A DNA stretch of 25,876 nucleotides from CAZCFB01 sp964511535 (GTDB taxonomy: Bacteria > Myxococcota_A > Polyangia > GCA-2747355 > CAZCFB01), in assembly GCA_964511535.1 (NCBI GenBank), contig CAZEFW010000139.1, positions 1-25,876 of the forward strand, given 5' to 3'. The translations under genes and the position numbers were made by a program. Under the pieces are notes generated by a model. The model did not search any database. It was given only the letters and a program-made list of their open reading frames with translations, and was not told the origin of the DNA. Each line of letters opens with the position of its first letter. The stretch's first letter is position 1. Below, piece by piece: positions 22,956 through 25,876 of the stretch.

Positions 22956-23513
22956 ATGCGTTTGCGAGGCATCTCACTGTTCCTGTCGGTCTTTGTGTTG
23001 GGCGCGCTGGTCGCCCGGTGCAGCGACGATGACGGCGCCAGCGGCGCCGACCAGGGCGCCGGGCCCGACGCGGCGACCTCCGCTGACGCGGCGGCCCGCC
23101 TTGACGGCACGGTGCCGCCTGATCAGGCGCTGGCGGCCGACGCGGCGGCGCCCGACCAGGCCAGGACCGCGCCCGACGCGAGCAAACCCTACAAGCACGA
23201 GGACATCAGCGTCACCAAGGCGTGGCAGCTGATCCAGACCAAGAAGTACACCCTGCTCGACGTGCGCGAGCCGTCCGAGCTGACCAACGACGGGCACATC
23301 GCCGGGGCGGTCAACCTGCCCTGGAACAGCGGCAAGCTCAAGACTGACCACGCCACGCTGCCCAAGGGCAAGGGCGTCATCGTCTACTGCCGAAGCGGCT
23401 TCCGCTCAGGCCTGTCCGCGCCCTTCCTCACGGGCAAGGGCTTCAAGCCGGTCTACAACGTCCTCGGCGGCTTCCTGGCGTGGAAGTCAGCCAACCTGCC
23501 CTACAAGAAGTAG
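22956..23513 (+). CDS. Exported single-domain rhodanese (sulfurtransferase-like)
   Basis: 185 residues. The N-terminus (MRLRGISLFLSVFVLGALVARC) looks like a signal peptide with Cys22, but the residue before it is Arg, so lipid modification is doubtful. A 60-residue Ala/Asp/Gln/Pro linker follows (DQAL-x-ADAAAPDQ pattern, common in myxobacterial envelope proteins). The rhodanese domain spans about residues 85-185: YTLLDVREPSELTNDGHIAGAVNLPW, then the active-site loop VYCRSGFRSG with catalytic Cys145 (C-R-S-G-x-R-S), then YNVLGGFLAWKSANLPYKK. Periplasmic rhodaneses such as PspE transfer sulfane sulfur; the in vivo donor is unknown. Upstream in-frame ATGs (22740, 22836) would run through the GCAAAAA array and bury the signal, so 22956 is preferred. 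Its stop abuts the inverted repeat element at 23514. Confidence 0.86.
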   Translation: MRLRGISLFLSVFVLGALVARCSDDDGASGADQGAGPDAATSADAAARLDGTVPPDQALAADAAAPDQARTAPDASKPYKHEDISVTKAWQLIQTKKYTLLDVREPSELTNDGHIAGAVNLPWNSGKLKTDHATLPKGKGVIVYCRSGFRSGLSAPFLTGKGFKPVYNVLGGFLAWKSANLPYKK

Positions 23514-23633
23514 CGCGCTGGCGCGCGCTGGCCTCAGACCTCAGGCCCCAGGCTTCAGGGTAAATGGTCTTTGGCTATTGCACCTGAAGCCTGAAGTCCG
23601 AAGTCTGAAGCCGCGCGAGCGCAGCGAGCGCTC
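23514..23633. repeat. Inverted short-tandem-repeat element, 7-bp unit, between convergent genes
   Basis: In order: the GC box CGCGCTGGCGCGCGCT (23514-23529), identical to 5959-5974 and starting directly after the rhodanese stop; a left arm of four 7-bp units near GCCTCAG plus G (23531-23559); a 23-nt spacer; a right arm (23583-23611) that is the inverted copy; and a perfect hairpin GAGCGC-AGCGA-GCGCTC (23617-23633) that overlaps the nuoN stop. Arms match at 23 of 29 positions; all 6 differences are transitions. In a minus-strand transcript 28 of 29 positions can pair when G-U is allowed. Likely a two-way terminator or repeat-derived element. Confidence 0.85.
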
Positions 23634-25119
23634 AGCCCCACACGGCCAGGGCGCGCTTGATGGTGTCCATCACTGGCGCCCAGTAGATGCCCAGGATCAG
23701 CGTGGGCACGGCCATGGTCAGGGCCGTGGCCCGGTGCACCGTGGGCACGGCCAGCGGGCCTTCGGTCTCGCTCTTGCGGAAGTACATCGCCTTGAGGATG
23801 CGCGCGTAATAGTACAGAGAGATGGCGGAGTTGAGGATCCCGATGAGCGCGAGCGTCATGTAGAAAGGTCCGCCCTTCTTGAGCACTGCGGCGAAGAGGT
23901 AGAACTTGCCCACGAAGCCCGCCATGGGCGGCAGGCCAGTGAGGGAGAACAGGAACATGGCCATGAACGCGGCGAACAGCGGCGCCCGCACGCCCAGGCC
24001 GTTGTAGGAGTCGATGGTCTCGCCGACGCCTGCCTCGGAGAACCCGATCACCACGCAGAAGGCGCCCAGGTTCATGAACAAGTAAGCCACCAGGTAAAAC
24101 AGGATCGCCTGCTCCCCCTCGCGGGAGAACACGCACAGGGCCATGAGCAGGTAGCCGGCGTGAGCGATGGAGCTGTAGGCCAGCAGCCGCTTGATGTTGC
24201 TCTGCAGCAGCGCCGACAGGTTGCCCAGGGTCATGGTGGCCGCGGACATCACGCCCAGCAGCACCGCCCAGGGTGCGCCGTACAGCTGCTCCTCGCCCGG
24301 CACCGCGCCCCAGCCGGCGGTGAAAAACCGGATCAGCAGCGCGATACCCGCCGCCTTGGGCCCCACCGACAGGAACGCCGTGACCGGCGTGGGCGCCCCC
24401 TGGTACGCGTCGGGGCACCACATGTGAAACGGCACCGCCGCGATCTTGTAGCCGAAGCCGGCCAGCACGCACACCACCGCCAGCAGGGTGACCAGCATGC
24501 CCGCCTCACCCTGGGTCATCAGCGCCGCGCGCACCGCGTCGAAGGCGGTGGCGCCCGAGAGCCCGTACAGCAGCGACAGGCCGAACAGCATCACGCCCGA
24601 GGCCACGCCGCCGTAGATCACGTACTTCAGCGCCGCCTCGCTGCTCTGCAGGTTGCGCTTCTTGAACCCGACCATGATGTACGACACCAGGCTCACCATC
24701 TCCAGCGAGAGGTATGCCATCAGCAGGTCGGTCGAGGCGGCCATCAGGTTCATCCCGAGGGTCGTGGTCAGCAGCAGGGCGTAGTACTCGCTCGCCTCGC
24801 GGTCCTTGCCGCCGGTGTAGTCGATGGCGTCCTTCGCCTTGAGCGAGATGACCACCACCACGGCGGTGACGAGCACGAAGAAGATCTTGAAGAAGTCGGA
24901 GAACGGGTCGCGAACGATGAGGCCGTTGAACAGGGCCACCGTGGCCCCGCCGGAGATCACGGTGGTGATGGCCGCGCACAGGAGCGAGGCCAGGGCGATG
25001 AACGCCGCGGTCCCCCGGTTCAGCGAAAACACCATGTCCCAGACCAGCAGCAGCACGATCCCCGTCGTCAGCGCGATCTCCGGAACAAATAAATGAAGGC
25101 TCATCAAGTTGCTAAACAT
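23632..25119 (-). CDS. nuoN: NADH-quinone oxidoreductase subunit N (complex I)
   Basis: 495 residues, the usual size. A polytopic protein with about 14 hydrophobic helices, homologous to Mrp antiporter subunits. It couples NADH:quinone electron transfer to proton translocation in the inner membrane as part of complex I. Visible marks are LLAYSSIAHAGYLLMALC (the conserved Lys/Ser/His region, here R-LLAYSSIAHAGY), TLGMNLMAASTDLLMAYLSLEMVSLVSYIMVGF (with the conserved Glu in SLEM and the discontinuous helix), and FSLTGLPPMAGFVGKFYLF. It starts at ATG 25119; a second ATG 15 nt in (MSLHLFVPE) is possible because no strong ribosome site precedes the first. The nuoM stop is 68 nt upstream, a wide spacing for this pair, and that gap holds a tandem array. 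The 3' end meets the inverted repeat element. Confidence 0.95.
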   Translation of the reverse strand: MFSNLMSLHLFVPEIALTTGIVLLLVWDMVFSLNRGTAAFIALASLLCAAITTVISGGATVALFNGLIVRDPFSDFFKIFFVLVTAVVVVISLKAKDAIDYTGGKDREASEYYALLLTTTLGMNLMAASTDLLMAYLSLEMVSLVSYIMVGFKKRNLQSSEAALKYVIYGGVASGVMLFGLSLLYGLSGATAFDAVRAALMTQGEAGMLVTLLAVVCVLAGFGYKIAAVPFHMWCPDAYQGAPTPVTAFLSVGPKAAGIALLIRFFTAGWGAVPGEEQLYGAPWAVLLGVMSAATMTLGNLSALLQSNIKRLLAYSSIAHAGYLLMALCVFSREGEQAILFYLVAYLFMNLGAFCVVIGFSEAGVGETIDSYNGLGVRAPLFAAFMAMFLFSLTGLPPMAGFVGKFYLFAAVLKKGGPFYMTLALIGILNSAISLYYYARILKAMYFRKSETEGPLAVPTVHRATALTMAVPTLILGIYWAPVMDTIKRALAVWG

Positions 25120-25150
25120 TGCTCATTTGCCTCTGGCAGTAGCCATTCAA

Positions 25151-25178
25151 CCTCAAGCCTCAAGTCCCAAGCCTCAAG
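25151..25178. repeat. Four 7-bp units of CCTCAAG between nuoM and nuoN
   Basis: CCTCAAG, CCTCAAG, TCCCAAG, CCTCAAG, then a shifted CCTTCAA. The two differences in unit 3 are transitions. Read in another phase the unit is GCCTCAA, matching the GCCTCAG unit at 23531 except for the last base. There is only one arm; no inverted partner is within the gap. Confidence 0.8.
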
Positions 25179-25187
25179 CCTTCAACG

Positions 25188-25876
25188 CTATGGCGTGGCC
25201 ATGGCGATGGACGCCCCGCCAGCCGGGTTGACCAGGCTGATCAGGTCGCTCATGCCCACCGAGATCAGATCCAGCACCGGCATCGGGTAGAAGCCGAGCA
25301 CCAGCACGATGATGGCCAGCGGCACCAGGGTCAGCCCCTCGCGGAAGTCCATGTCGTTGCCGGGCAGCACCTTGGCCCACCGCTTGTTGAACGGCCCGAG
25401 GTGGATGCGCTGAATCGCCCACAAGTGATAGGCGGCGGTGATGATCACGCTGACCACCGCGAGCATGGTGAGGAAGGTGTAGGTCTTGAACGCGCCGATG
25501 AACACCAGCGCCTCGCCGATGAACCCGGACAGCCCTGGCAGCCCGAGGGACGCCATGAAGGCGAAGCCGAAGAAGCCGGCGTAGACCGGCATCACCCCAG
25601 CCACCCCGCCGAAGTCATTGACGCCGCGGGTGTGGGCCCGGTCGTAGATCACGCCCACCAGGATAAACATCATGCTCGTGATGGTGCCGTGGTTGAACAT
25701 CTGGAGCATGGAGCCGTTCATGCCGGCGTCGGTGAACGCGGCCATGCCGAGCAGGCAGAAGCCCATGTGGCTCACCGACGAGTAGGCGACCAGCTTCTTC
25801 AAGTCCTTCTGCGCCATGGCGCAGAGCCCGCCATACAAGATGTTGATGATGCCGAAGATGGCCATGCCGAGGCCGG
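25188..25876 (-). CDS. nuoM: NADH-quinone oxidoreductase subunit M, 3' part
   Basis: The frame is open from the right edge (GLG then MAIFGIINILYGGL) to a TAG at 25188, so this is the C-terminal ~229 residues of a protein that normally has about 500. Marks include AMAQKDLKKLVAYSSVSHMGFCLLG (conserved Lys and the His-containing discontinuous helix), QMFNHGTITSMMFILVGVIYDRAHTR (highly characteristic of NuoM) and GLPGLSGFIGEALVFIGAFK. It is a proton-pumping antiporter-like subunit of complex I, an inner-membrane protein. Order of transcription is nuoM then nuoN, the standard order. The Met at 25865 is internal, not a start. The C-terminus (LVNPAGGASIAMATP) is short and ends just before the tandem array at 25151. 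Confidence 0.95.
   Translation of the reverse strand, partial: GLGMAIFGIINILYGGLCAMAQKDLKKLVAYSSVSHMGFCLLGMAAFTDAGMNGSMLQMFNHGTITSMMFILVGVIYDRAHTRGVNDFGGVAGVMPVYAGFFGFAFMASLGLPGLSGFIGEALVFIGAFKTYTFLTMLAVVSVIITAAYHLWAIQRIHLGPFNKRWAKVLPGNDMDFREGLTLVPLAIIVLVLGFYPMPVLDLISVGMSDLISLVNPAGGASIAMATP

Overview
The window is GC-rich with strong third-position GC bias. It reads like a Myxococcota or other deltaproteobacterial-type chromosome. The support is several Asp/Ala/Pro-rich lipoproteins, a Hanks-type Ser/Thr kinase, a PATAN(DUF4388)-type multidomain protein, a tandem PilZ protein and a nuoM-nuoN pair. The assignment rests on gene style only; no rRNA, tRNA, CRISPR, phage or insertion-sequence gene is visible.

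Layout. 1-661 (-) is the N-terminal part of a lipoprotein, followed by a 310-bp intergenic stretch with several hairpins. 972-3674 (+) holds a glycine-rich lipoprotein with a 24-bp tandem repeat, then a membrane-anchored Ser/Thr kinase whose glycine-rich loop is broken by an in-frame TAG. 3728-6028 (+) holds a PATAN/degenerate-J/TPR protein and a GNAT acetyltransferase. 6145-12492 (-) is an outer-membrane assembly operon: a TamA/Omp85 barrel protein with a predicted lipidated N-terminus, then a 1441-residue TamB. 12552-17731 (+) is a probable four-gene operon: DTW-domain tRNA modification enzyme with an extra C-terminal domain, creatininase-family amidohydrolase (GTGA overlap), GH172/DUF2961 lipoprotein, and an SGNH-like membrane protein. 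17757-20495 (-) holds a small lipoprotein and a large secreted lipoprotein broken by one extra base in a C run. 20575-21711 (+) is a double-PilZ/TPR protein and 21755-22822 (-) a one-pass TPR membrane protein. 22956-23513 (+) is an exported rhodanese. 23632-25876 (-) is nuoN and the 3' part of nuoM (proton-pumping subunits of respiratory complex I).

The most unusual non-genic signal is a set of short-period tandem arrays (7 or 8 bp) in intergenic DNA. Two of them, at 5959-6135 and 23514-23633, share one architecture. Each fills the gap between the 3' ends of convergent genes, begins with the same 16-bp GC box, has two inverted arms of tandem units around a spacer, and ends in a perfect GC hairpin. 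The unit sequences differ between the two (GAATGCCA versus GCCTCAG), yet all 14 differences between paired arms are transitions. A single-armed array close to the second element sits between nuoM and nuoN, and a (GCAAAAA)3 array sits in the divergent region near 22850. I do not recognise this as a named repeat class.

Two genes carry a single lesion in an otherwise intact reading frame (kinase TAG at 2925; extra base near 20083). Either sequencing/assembly error or recent inactivation could explain each, and raw reads would decide.
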